Below are positions 31,075 to 40,632 of a stretch of DNA of 64,000 bases, piece by piece. The notes below the pieces were generated by a model. The model had not been told where the DNA came from. It made no database searches and saw nothing but the letters and a program-made list of their open reading frames with translations. Within the stretch, counting starts at the first letter, position 1; every line of letters begins with the position of its first letter. The stretch comes from Aricia agestis (taxonomy: Eukaryota > Arthropoda > Insecta > Lepidoptera > Lycaenidae). Both the position numbers and the translations under genes were made by a program. The stretch covers positions 19,451,980 through 19,515,979 of the forward strand of contig NC_056407.1 in the NCBI RefSeq assembly GCF_905147365.1. Direction: 5' to 3'.

Positions 31075-32376
31075 TCATTGTTTGTTATTATTATTATTAT
31101 GAGGCGAAGATGAATGCGACTGATGAGATGTAGATGGTTGATGATGAACGATCGTATGGTTAGTATTAGATGTGTAGGTATGAGCATTATTATTATTATC
31201 ACGACGACGGGGCTGCGCGCGCAGGTGAGCAGGAAGTAAATGAGCTGATGATGTTGGCGAGCGTGGTGCATCATGACGATGAAGAGAAGTGTGATGATTA
31301 GGACTACCACAATCCTTACAGACACCAGTCGACCTACATTCGTTTTCGTAGTGCGGACCTAAACATTTACGACATCTACCTTTTGACTCGATAAAGTCCC
31401 AACGTCCTTGAATGGGCTGATGGTTATACTTGGGACAAGCTATTAATTTGTGCTCTGTGGACCTACAATATGGGCAGTAAAACTTAGATTTAAAACTGGC
31501 TTGAGCTGAGTATACGTGCTGAACTTGTCGGGGGGGAGAGGGGGGTGCATAGTGTTGGCGAGAATGAGATGGAGCTGGGCTGACATGCGGGGTACGCATG
31601 GTATGTGCTGAAGGCGAGCGCTGATACGCGGGGCTGATGGGTCTAAAGCGGAGACTGCGCGGAGAGCGGGGGGAGGGGGGTTGTTGACGGGAAGATCCCG
31701 CTTGACCTTGAGACTCAGTGCGCGCTGGCGTCGGACATTCTGTCTCGATGCAGCGCGCGTGCTCTTCTAAAAAAGAGATTAAATTATCTAAAGTGGGCAG
31801 GACATCAGATGCGCCGTATCTCCTCTCGAATAATGTGCGGAGCTCCCCCTGTAGTTTACGGACTACAATTGAAACAAAAACATAATTGCTGTCCATAGGC
31901 AAGTTTAAGTTTTTTAATGCACTTTGAGCTGAGATGAGCGGAGTGAGAAAAGTAGCTCGGATACTCGAGCGTATATGAATGTTGGGCAGACCGAGTATAA
32001 TATCGACAAACCTGTCGATCAACACGCGACGGTTTTCATATCGACGTGTTAGTATGTCGAGCGCAACACTATAATTCTCATTGGTTATCTTTAAATGAGA
32101 AACCATGGATAATGCCTCCCCCGACAGGCATGAGAGCAGGTAATGTAATTTAACCGCGTCCGACAACGTTGCCATGTCGTCCATCAGACTACGGAAAATC
32201 GTAATAAAAGAAGGCCATTCTACAACCAACGAATTAAACTTCGGAAGCTCAATTTTAGGCAAAACGGAAGAAGTGAGCTGAGGAGTTCCGAAGTACTTTG
32301 TGTATTTTCGGCCGCCGTTAAAATAAAATAATAGTCCGAAATCGCACTGTCGTAATTGGACGTATATAGTTTTTCG
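31075..32376 (-). CDS. BEL/Pao Gag, main frame
   Basis: The frame is open from 32376 (after a TAA at 32379) to the UGA at 31077-31075. From 32262 it reads LPKIELPKFNSLVVEWPSF, the conserved start of the retrotransposon Gag domain. The C-terminal part has Cys/His zinc knuckles (CPYCRSTEHKLIAC and following) for RNA binding. There is no suitable ATG in this frame, so translation probably enters from the overlapping upstream frame. It is in the same frame as Pol. Confidence 0.85.
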   Translation of the reverse strand, partial: RKTIYVQLRQCDFGLLFYFNGGRKYTKYFGTPQLTSSVLPKIELPKFNSLVVEWPSFITIFRSLMDDMATLSDAVKLHYLLSCLSGEALSMVSHLKITNENYSVALDILTRRYENRRVLIDRFVDIILGLPNIHIRSSIRATFLTPLISAQSALKNLNLPMDSNYVFVSIVVRKLQGELRTLFERRYGASDVLPTLDNLISFLEEHARCIETECPTPARTESQGQAGSSRQQPPSPRSPRSLRFRPISPAYQRSPSAHTMRTPHVSPAPSHSRQHYAPPSPPRQVQHVYSAQASFKSKFYCPYCRSTEHKLIACPKYNHQPIQGRWDFIESKGRCRKCLGPHYENECRSTGVCKDCGSPNHHTSLHRHDAPRSPTSSAHLLPAHLRAQPRRRDNNNNAHTYTSNTNHTIVHHQPSTSHQSHSSSPHNNNNNKQ

Positions 32377-32597
32377 TTATCTTGGGATAAGTTTGGGTCG
32401 TCTAGGATCTCGTGATAAATTTTCTCGAGTCTTGTTTTTTGATAGGAAACTTCCTTGAATCGCGCATTAAATTCCTTTCTTAATGTTTGAGAAGACTCCT
32501 TGGAGTCGCCACTAGAAAGTGCTGTCGCAATTTCTTTGAGCCGACTGAAAGCCTTGACGGCCTCTCTGAAAACGGCAGCTTGCGATTTAGTAGGCAT
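32220..32597 (-). CDS. BEL/Pao Gag N-terminal frame (125 codons)
   Basis: The ATG at 32597-32595 opens a charged, helix-rich protein (RLKEIATALSSG, KTRLEKIYHEILDD) like the start of BEL Gag proteins. It overlaps the main Gag frame by 157 nt (32376-32220). A -1 shift within the overlap would join them. I see no perfect X-XXY-YYZ slippery heptamer; GTTTTGC and TTTAACG are only approximate. Confidence 0.7.
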   Translation of the reverse strand: MPTKSQAAVFREAVKAFSRLKEIATALSSGDSKESSQTLRKEFNARFKEVSYQKTRLEKIYHEILDDPNLSQDNEKLYTSNYDSAISDYYFILTAAENTQSTSELLSSLLPFCLKLSFRSLIRWL

Positions 32598-33459
32598 GCT
32601 AGTGTAAAGGAACCTTAACGAGCTGATAAAAATGTATATAAGTAGTTAATAAACTATGTTAAAAAAATAATAAAGTGTTATAGTAATGTGCTGAGTCAGT
32701 ATATCTGAATTCTAACGCAAGTATAACTCGGTAACAGCAATATTATGTAATGAGCGGAGACATTAAACGTTTAAGCGCGATATCTAAGACGCTTGTTATT
32801 GTAATAGTTAAAAACAATTAACAGATGTTTCCTATCGGAGCGGAGGTGCTGAGGTATGCGCGCGCGGCGAAAGATCGATCGCGATAAGGCGAGTAATTAA
32901 GTCGAAGTACCTAAGTGCTAAGTTAACAAAAACAACTGTAAATATTTCAATGAGCTGAACAATAATAACACTTAATGTAATAGGCACAAACTATGTGATG
33001 TATGAAAGTTTCTTTGTTCCTACAACCCGACGGAATTATGTTGAAGATATTTTTATATTGGTGTTTGGGCTGAAATATATTCGGGAATTTAATTTAAATG
33101 CAATATAGACGCAACATATGGGCTGAAAATAATGCGATTACAAGTACACAATAAGATGATAGGGGATTAAATTACCTATGCAAATTATTACTTAATATGG
33201 CGGACGAACAAAATCGTATTTGGCAAACTTGCAAAAATATTGCCGTAAGGGGGTAAAAAATGGGCGGAGGCTACTTTATTCGATAGAATATTAGTAATAA
33301 AATGGGATTTCAATAATACTAGGCAGAAATATGAGCTGAGTGAACCGTATTTTTAATTTTCGCCGGGCGGGGCATTAAAGCGGGTGGGTGAAAAAAATAT
33401 TCCTAGGCTCGCTATGGACCAGGGTGTGTGCTGAATGGCTCGAAATGACCAGAAAGGTC

Positions 33460-33486
33460 ACTGGACGGCTCGAAAGGACCAGAAAA
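33460..33486 (-). promoter_or_regulatory. Primer binding site, tRNA-Tyr-like
   Basis: On the minus strand the 5' LTR end ...TACA is followed by TTTTC and then TGGTCCTTTCGAGCCG. That is the complement of a tRNA-Tyr 3' end with one extra T. A second, weaker copy (TGGTCATTTCGAGCC) follows at about 3440 bases below 33,480+, that is near 33436-33451. Confidence 0.55.
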
Positions 33487-33809
33487 TGTAGGGGCGAGGA
33501 CCCCTACACTACGACGATGGGCAGAAAGGAAACTGGGGTTACCTGGTGGCTGAGACAGCTGGGCAGATGGGCTGATAGGGCTGATATGCTGATGCTCGTA
33601 GTCACACGACACTGTCACCTTCTATTTCACTGAGCCGAGGATTTATCGCGAATCACGGGAACGGCTAGCCGATATTTTTCGTATGTAACGATCGCGCGCC
33701 GGTAATGGACTGTGTCGAACTTGCGTCAAACGTATGACAGCTGACAGCGCAGACTCATGCGCAGTGTTGCCAACTGCCACATTCGTCGCGCTAAAGTTTG
33801 GCGCGAACA
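33487..33809 (-). repeat. 5' LTR of the full-length BEL/Pao element
   Basis: 323 bp, apparently identical to the 3' LTR at 26628-26950. It should hold the element's promoter and is followed on the minus strand by the primer site and an 889-bp leader. Confidence 0.93.
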
Positions 33810-33814
33810 TGACC

Positions 33815-35020
33815 AAAAAAAACATTTTTTTTTTGGACAAATACAAAACAAAACCCATTTCTTGTCCCGAAGGCAAAAACTGTTGTTAATTGGACTTGAC
33901 TTTTTCACACCAAGTGACAAAAACTTACACTCACATTAGAAGCGAAAAACCGTGGAACATTTTCCTGTTCTCTCATATTTCAAAATGTAAATGGAATGAA
34001 GTGGGAAACTAACATTTGAAATTTTTCGTTTTTTTTCATAAATGGAGGCTCTGGGATAAATGATTTAAAATGAAAAACGTAGATTTCATGTGTAACCAGA
34101 TATTAGCTAGATGATGAAGTAAGTTGAAAGGTTTATTCAAATTATAAGCGGAAAAATGAGTTGATTTGAAAAATGATTGCCTTTATATTATAAAATCTTC
34201 GTTATCCACTTCATCCTTATACGTTTTCAATTCAGTGAAAAATAATATTATCGTTATCATATTCCTCGTACGTCTGTGTGGGTGTGGACTATGGGGATAC
34301 CACCAAATACCAATACCATTTGTCACTTGTCAACGGAACCGTTCACATTATTATTATCACTTATCATATCAATAGAAAGTTTATTTCTTTTACTTCAACA
34401 TATTTTGTGTTTACCATTAGGAATGTAGAAAGAGAAATTTATTGCAAACATATAATTTATAGGCATTAGGCACACTGTTAATATATTTACGAATGGAAAC
34501 GAATAAGATTAACTAATAAAATTGTATAATAAACTAATAACATAATATCAATATTATCTCAATTACAATTTCTCGATAACAAATACAGCTTCCATAATAT
34601 ACCACATGCGTTATTCAGTTATTAATTCCCTAATTACGATTAAATAACGTTACTAATTCTAGAATTATTTTGGATTTTTTGTATTTCCATCCTCACAAAC
34701 ACTAAAACGAAACTGGGAAAGATATTATAAATAATCTACGTAATAATAATTATGAAGAAGGATACTCTACTAAACAAATATACTTTCCTAAACAAATGTT
34801 AATTTAAATAACTTAGAACAATCTAGAACCCGCTTTCTGTATCGAAACACACATCTTGAAAAGAAAATCGCAGAAAATGAAAGTGCTGTATGCATGAAGA
34901 TTGGCAAACGATTAAGAAAATCTTGCGGCGCCGCGAGTGGTAATGGTCATGTAATTTTATAGTTTTACTGCGATTTTCTAATATATTAAAATATCTTTAT
35001 AATTATTACCGTGGTAAGGT
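33815..35020. other. AT-rich intergenic DNA, nothing recognised
   Basis: There are long A/T runs and no convincing frame or element. Confidence 0.5.
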
Positions 35021-35023
35021 AAA

Positions 35024-35172
35024 GTACCATCGACGAAATTGATTCATGGACAGTTAACAGACCTACGTCATTTGGTCGGTTAGTGTCAATTCAATGTCTG
35101 TCAAGTTCTGTCGCCTGAGTTTGACATAACGCGACCAAACTACGTACGCTCGCCATCTGTGATCTGCCTATA
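35024..35172. mobile_element. Family E MITE copy with one decayed end
   Basis: It shares 'taccatcgacgaaattgatt', 'acctacgtcatttggtcgg' and 'gacataacgcgaccaaacta' with the 24044 element. The right inverted end is not recognisable. Confidence 0.55.
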
Positions 35173-35377
35173 AATATAGCAACAAGCCCTACAAATATAT
35201 TATGTGCGGTCACTCGGTCCTGACTCCTGACACATGAAAAATTCTGTGATTAACTAGATCATGAGGATAGTAAGTTTAACCTTTGTTTTAAATCCAACTT
35301 ATCCTACTTCCTTCTAATATTATAAAGGCGAAAGTTTGTTTGGATGTTTGTTACACTTTGACTCAAAAACTACTGAA

Positions 35378-35446
35378 CGGTTTTTAATGAAACTTTACAA
35401 TAATATAGATTATAATCTATATTATTGTAAAGTTTCATTAAAAACC
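35378..35446. repeat. Perfect AT-rich palindrome
   Basis: 'ttaatgaaactttacaataa' is followed after a few bases by its complement. It interrupts a dispersed repeat of the 'ctaatattataaaggcgaaa' type that starts near 35312. Confidence 0.65.
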
Positions 35447-35851
35447 GAATAACACATAGGCTACAATTTTAACCGACTTTCAAAATGGGGGAGGTGTTAT
35501 GTTCGTTTTCTTATGTTCAACGATTATTCCGCTGTTTGTGAACCGATTTTCAAAATTTTTCTTTTGGTATATAGGGTATCATCCCAATTTGGTATTACAT
35601 TCACAAAAGTGGCGATCTGATGAAGGATCCATAAGTAATCAAGGGAACTCTTCAAAATTGTGTGGTAACTTCGGTTTCGTGAGAAGTATATTCTAAGCAA
35701 ATGCTACCAACGAATAAGATTTTGAGAAGAGAACTCCTGACTCTATATATATACAATTTTGATAGTTTCGGCGTTGTTTTAAGAACGGATAGCATCTATG
35801 CTACTACGCAAATTACATTCAACATCATCATCAATACCATTAAAAATTATC

Positions 35852-36111
35852 GACGACCTCTGTGGCTCAGTGGTGAGCGCGTCGGTAGCTCAAGCCGGGG
35901 GTCGCGGGTTCGAATCCCGCCGACGGAACAAAAAGTTTTCAATGTTCCCGGGTCTGGATGTGTATTAAATATTTGTATGATATAATAAACAATCTTAAAT
36001 ATATGTATAGTATAAAAGTATTAAATATATTTCCGTTGTCTGGTACCTGTAACACAAGTCCTTAGGTACGGGGCCAGACTGACGTGGTGTGAAACGTCCA
36101 TAGATATTATT
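35852..36111 (+). mobile_element. tRNA-derived SINE with 13-bp target duplication
   Basis: The head has a pol III A-box-like 'tggctcagtggtgagcg' and a B box 'gggttcgaatccc' (RNA polymerase III promoter). A body and a tail of tatt units follow. A perfect duplication attaaaaattatc flanks it at 35839-35851 and 36112-36124, which is the mark of LINE-driven insertion. It is not a functional tRNA, because the acceptor stem does not pair. Confidence 0.85.
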
Positions 36112-36174
36112 ATTAAAAATTATCATTGGTACTTATCATTGGTACTTTTCATAGATCGAGACTCTAGTTTGTCA

Positions 36175-36526
36175 CAATAGACATAACGACCAGTAGTTCG
36201 ACTGCAAAGAGACGGACAGGTTTCAATATCTGTCAAATTCGTCGGGTTTCACTAGGATTATAAACGGAATGTGCCTCGCGCTGGCTGATATAATTTATTT
36301 TTAAATATTTAAAATAAAGATTTCAAAATTGGATTCTGACAATTTTAATGTGCCAAAACACAAACAACAATACGACCAAAGAGGAACACGTCCATCGAAT
36401 ATGTCATATTTTTAAATTCGTAGGTAACAAGTTAACAACCCTAGCGACGATTTTCGTCATAATACGTCAAATTTAAAAATTTCAACATCTTCTAAGTCGG
36501 TATACTCTATCATTCTGTCTACTCTG
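36175..36526. mobile_element. MITE with 9-bp target duplication, copy 1
   Basis: 352 bp, starting caatagacataac and ending gtctactctg, with weakly inverted ends around TAGACA. It is flanked by agtttgtca at 36166-36174 and 36527-36535. A nearly identical copy lies at 56099-56457 with a different 9-bp duplication. A 9-bp duplication suggests Mutator-type transposition. There is no coding sequence. Confidence 0.8.
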
Positions 36527-36947
36527 AGTTTGTCAAGCGATTTGAACATTTTTATATATTGTTGTTTTAAATATTTAAATTATGTATTTTTATTTAAGTT
36601 TGGTGCTACGATTACCAAGGTAGCAATTTGATAATGGGATTCATGAGGTATGCAGGTGACTTCTTAAATTAATTATGAAACTACATGCATATTTTTCTAA
36701 AATTATAACGAATAATGAGAATGGCTGAACCGATTTGGCTGATTTTAGTCTCGAAAAAATTGTTGTTAAAAGGTGTTAAAAGGTACAGTTTATAAATAAG
36801 GGGAGCGATACAAGTTTCTAGTTTAATATATTATTAAATAACTTAGATCGTTTTTTTGTATTTTTTTCTCTTTCATTGTGGCTTGTACCTAACCTTACCC
36901 AACAACAAATTTATTCAATCGAGGTAGAGTCCTATACCTTTTTAAGG

Positions 36948-37372
36948 TTCCGTATGTCAACAAGGAACCCTTATAGTTTCGGTCTGTAGATGGACAGACC
37001 GAAACTATAAGGGTCCGTCGTCCATCTGTCTGTCCGTCTGTCTGTCTGTCCATCTGTCTGTCTGTCCGTCTGTCAGTCCGCGGTTTTTCTCAGAGACTAT
37101 AATGCCTACAAAGCTGTAATTCGGCATGAATATATATCATAATGACGCCGACAAAATGGTATATAAAGTCATTAAAATTGTCAAATTATATTCGGAGAAG
37201 TATAAAGGAAATTTTCGTTCAAATTCCTTTGAACGTAACTGAGCTGATGTTGTTAATAGTGTAAAACACTTTATAAATTTACATTCAATAACTATACAAG
37301 AATTATCAAAAACTAGCGGTACTACGGAACCCTATATTGCGCGTGGCCTCACACGCACTTCGCCGGTTTTTA
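36948..37372 (+). repeat. Dispersed repeat family C ('ggttccgtagtcaacaagg' type)
   Basis: It has 'cccttatagtttcggtctgt', (ctgtctgtc)n and 'acaaagctgtaattcggcat', and ends near 'tgcgcgtggcctcacacgca'. Related partial copies are at 52565, 52808, 57058 and 57890-58125. Confidence 0.65.
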
Positions 37373-37399
37373 TTTTATCTACCTAATAAGTTGAGGCAG

Positions 37400-38590
37400 G
37401 CCTCTCAACTATGAAGAGAAAAACTTAAGAAAACAAGTGCTTAATTCTAATATGACTTAAATACAGCGGCTTTCTCCTGTCAGCGAATAGTGAAGTGTGT
37501 ACCTACTCAAAGATAAACATCACTCTTACTTCGAGTGGTTTAAGGTTTTAAAAGTTTCTATTTGGTCTCACTATTTTCTTGTTACTGTACTTGAGAAGCC
37601 AACTAATTAGCCAAAAATCCGAAAAGAAAAGTTCGCCGAAAACATTTTTTTAGTTTATCGAATTACTGAATAAATTATGAAGTCTACTTGCAGTGATATT
37701 TTTCCTTTTAAATTCAGCATATTTTCTACTCCCGTGATTTTTTCCAGATTTCCAGAAGTAACCGTTTAGCTAGTAGAAGTTCAGTATCTCAGTTCTATGT
37801 CAAGTATCTCAGTTCTGGGCTGGTACCGACTTCAAACGAATGAAAATCGAGAACAGAAGTGGTTGAGGCTTAGTCGAATTTCGAAAAAGGCGCTAATGAA
37901 GAATAAGAATTATTTTTTAAAATACTTTTTAGATTATATTTTTAAGAATATTGTTTTGACCTTGGAAGTCGGTTTGTTAAAAAATAATAATCGTTTGCAC
38001 TGACACATTTTCGTTTTTTAAAAAATCAAAAAAGGAACACTGAAGATTGCATGTGGAAAATGAATAAACATATTGCCAAACATGGTGCAAGCCTCAACAG
38101 CTGATGGTGGCTGTAGCCTGTAAGTGCCTATTGAATTTAGTTAGGTAGTAAGTACTTTACCGTACAACGACCCACACAAAGGTAGCGTGCTGGTCCCGAA
38201 GGTCGGGAAAATTCTACGTGTTCCGGGGCCATGCCTTTATTGTTTAAAATCTTGGCGTAAAGTACTTTGGAGACTTTAAGAGTTAAAAAGAAAACACATT
38301 ATTTAAAATATAATAATATCATCATTCTTTTGGTAGCAACATAAATAATATTATACTCTTGAACTACTACTTATTTTGGATACAATTAAAAAAGTTAAGA
38401 TGAATACTTAGAAAACGGTGCTTGTTTGGATAATTGCAGCATTACGATCTTCATCAATGGCGACCTCTTTTTTGGCACAAGTGTTTTCTTTATTTGGTTA
38501 CGTTTTCTAATAAATTGCTTATTCATTATTATCTGACTAAATATAACCTGACCAGATAGACTGTGTAGGGAAATTAATGAGAATATATTA
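37400..38590. other. Intergenic DNA, nothing recognised
   Basis: Short frames only. The 68-codon frame at 37797 has no recognisable domain and AT-rich content like its flanks. Confidence 0.45.
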
Positions 38591-38697
38591 TATACTAGCT
38601 GTTACCCGCGACTTCGTCCACGTCAACAAAATGTTAAATAAATAGGTAAAAAAAAGTAAAAAATGTCCTCCTCCTTTTTGGAAGTCGGTTAAAAAGT

Positions 38698-38830
38698 ATA
38701 CACATTTTTAATACACATCCATGACCCAGGAACTTTGAAAACTTTTTGTTCCGTCGGCGGGATTCGAACCCGCGACTCCCGGCTTGAGCTACAGCCCACT
38801 GCCCACCAACTGAGCCTCATAGGTCGTCAT
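38698..38830 (-). mobile_element. tRNA-derived SINE, truncated copy
   Basis: Reverse copy of the 35852 SINE. 'gggattcgaacccgcgac' is the B box complement and 'aactgagcctcataggtcgt' is the head. It lacks the distal body and has no clear target duplication. Confidence 0.7.
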
Positions 38831-38865
38831 TCGTATAATGAGATAATTTATTTATTATCTATCCA

Positions 38866-39085
38866 TACTAATATTATAAAAGCGAAAATCATCTGTCCAT
38901 CTGTCTGTTACCTCTTCATGCCCAAACCACAGAACCAATTTGGCTGAAATTTGGTATGGAGATACTTTGAGTCCCGGGAAATTATAAATATAGAATACTT
39001 TTTATCCCGGAAAAATACGGTACGGTACGGTTACCGCGCATTTAACGAAGTTTGGCGCAACGGAGTTGCTGGCGTGTTTTAGTGC
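38866..39085 (+). repeat. Dispersed repeat ('ccatactaatattataaa' type)
   Basis: It starts 'ccatactaatattataaaag' and ends 'caacggagttgctggcgtg', with 'gagatactttgagtcccggg' inside. It matches the copies at 46876-47095 and, reversed, 20755 and 51467. Confidence 0.65.
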
Positions 39086-39099
39086 TAGTTCCCTTTAAT

Positions 39100-39648
39100 A
39101 AAGATTAAAGGGAACAAAGGGACATGAGGGAAAAAAGCGGCTTTGTTTTATAATACTTATTATGTAGTGATATTAAATTATCTCATTAATTTTCCTACAG
39201 GCTTTTACTTAAATTCCAACCGCTACTACACTGATCTCGCAGGCAAGTATAATTTTCGACTCTATCTGCTATTAAAACCAGGTGGTCCGTCCGTTTACTG
39301 TACGTATCAAAAGATTTCCCTCCTTCGGGCGCTTTGACATTATACAAGCGCTCTTGACCGTCGAGTGTGATGTCAAACTTTTACTTCCAACGAAAGAAAA
39401 GTAAAACTGTAGTGGAACCCGTTCCGCGACTGACCTCTAAGTATCTTCAATGAGGTGTTACTTTCTCCCGGCGGATGACGAGCCGGCTGCCGCGCGCTCG
39501 TCTCGTTACCAAGCCTACATCAGCATCCATGAGGAAAACGCGTTAGCAGCCTGCAGGCATAGTAGAAACATGCCAGACTGCGTGCGCGTGACGTTATTGA
39601 AAGAGTCTACTGCTGAATATATATTTATTACTAGTAGCTCCTGATATT
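39100..39648 (+). other. Unassigned patch with a short GC-rich frame
   Basis: The stretch 39440-39645 is clearly more GC-rich than its surroundings and carries a 64-codon frame from an ATG at 39450. No domain or splice context is recognisable. It could be part of an unknown exon, a promoter fragment or an old element. I make no functional call. Confidence 0.3.
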
Positions 39649-39649
39649 A

Positions 39650-40015
39650 GCGCGTTCAAATGAGCCCTTTCAAATAATTTCCCCCATTTTTCCACATTTT
39701 CCTCTATTTCTTCACTCCCATTAATCTTAGCGTGATAAGATACAGTCCATAGCCTTTCTCAATAAATAGGCTATCTAACACTGAAAGGATTTTACAAATC
39801 GGACCAGTAGTTTCTGAGATTAGCGCGTTCAAATAAGCCATTTCAAATAATTTCTCCCGTTTTTTCAACACTTTCCTTTATTTCTTCGCTCCTATTAGTC
39901 TCAGCGCGATAAAATATAGCCTTCCTCGATAAATGGGCTATCTAACGCTGAAAGAATTTTTCAAATCGGACCAGTAGTTCCTGAGATTAGCGCGTTCAAA
40001 CAAACAAACAAACTC
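39650..40015 (+). repeat. Tandem duplication of about 174 bp within a dispersed repeat tail
   Basis: The block beginning 'gcgcgttcaaatgagccctt' and ending 'cctgagatta' occurs twice in a row, diverged by several substitutions. It ends in 'caaacaaacaaac'. Similar tails lie at 42215-42400 and 46610-46800. Confidence 0.65.
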
Positions 40016-40308
40016 TTCCCAATTGTAATATATTAGTACTATAGATTTTAAATTTTTCTTTATTTATAAATATTTATATTTATTTATATAGTTCGCCATA
40101 CACCGCCATACACCGTGAGATCACAAGCAAATATACTATGTAACGGTTTATTTAAATATTATTAACATAATAAATCAATGATCCAATTTCAAGCAAGCAA
40201 GCAAATATTAGTAACGTAAACGAGAAGCAGAAACTCAAAGCAAAGTAAGTGCCTAATCAATATAGTTTAATATCTGACAATAAGTATAAACTTATATATT
40301 ACATATTA

Positions 40309-40632
40309 CTAGCTGTCCCGACAAACGTTGCTTTGCCATATTATAAAGTGCCTATTTCACCCGTATTATTTTATTGAAGTGACTAAATAAGTATGTTATC
40401 ATAGCAACGTCCATCGCTAGCCCGTCGCACAAACAATGGTCGCGGACAGTCTCGAGTTGTAATAATTTACTATTATTTATTCAACAAATGCACTTATCAA
40501 TATAAAAAGTACCCAGTAGCCGATTCTCAGACGTACTGAATATGCATATAAAATTTGGTAAAAATCAGTAATGCCGTTTCGGAGGAGTACGGTGACTAAC
40601 ATTGTGACACGAGAATTTTATATATAAGATGA
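40309..40632 (+). repeat. Dispersed repeat family H ('actagctgtcccgacaaacg')
   Basis: It starts 'actagctgtcccgacaaacg' and ends 'gagaattttatatataagat', with 'gtagccgattctcagacgta' inside. Copies are at 44021-44351 and, reversed, 49881-50192 and about 55925-56085. It may be a non-LTR retroelement tail. Confidence 0.65.

Larger units (their letters stand above)
26628..33809 (-). mobile_element. Full-length BEL/Pao LTR retrotransposon with apparently identical LTRs
   Basis: Two 323-bp LTRs (26628-26950 and 33487-33809) show no difference by eye. They begin tgta and end aaca. The flanking 5-bp duplication tgacc is at 26623-26627 and 33810-33814. The order 5' LTR, primer site, Gag, protease, RT, RNase H, integrase, 3' LTR on the minus strand is complete. 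Identical LTRs mean recent insertion, since both copies are made from one template. No env-like frame follows Pol. Confidence 0.95.

Noticed and set aside
35852..35930. A functional tRNA gene
   Set aside because: The A and B boxes are present but the acceptor stem does not pair and the sequence continues into a SINE body with a target duplication.
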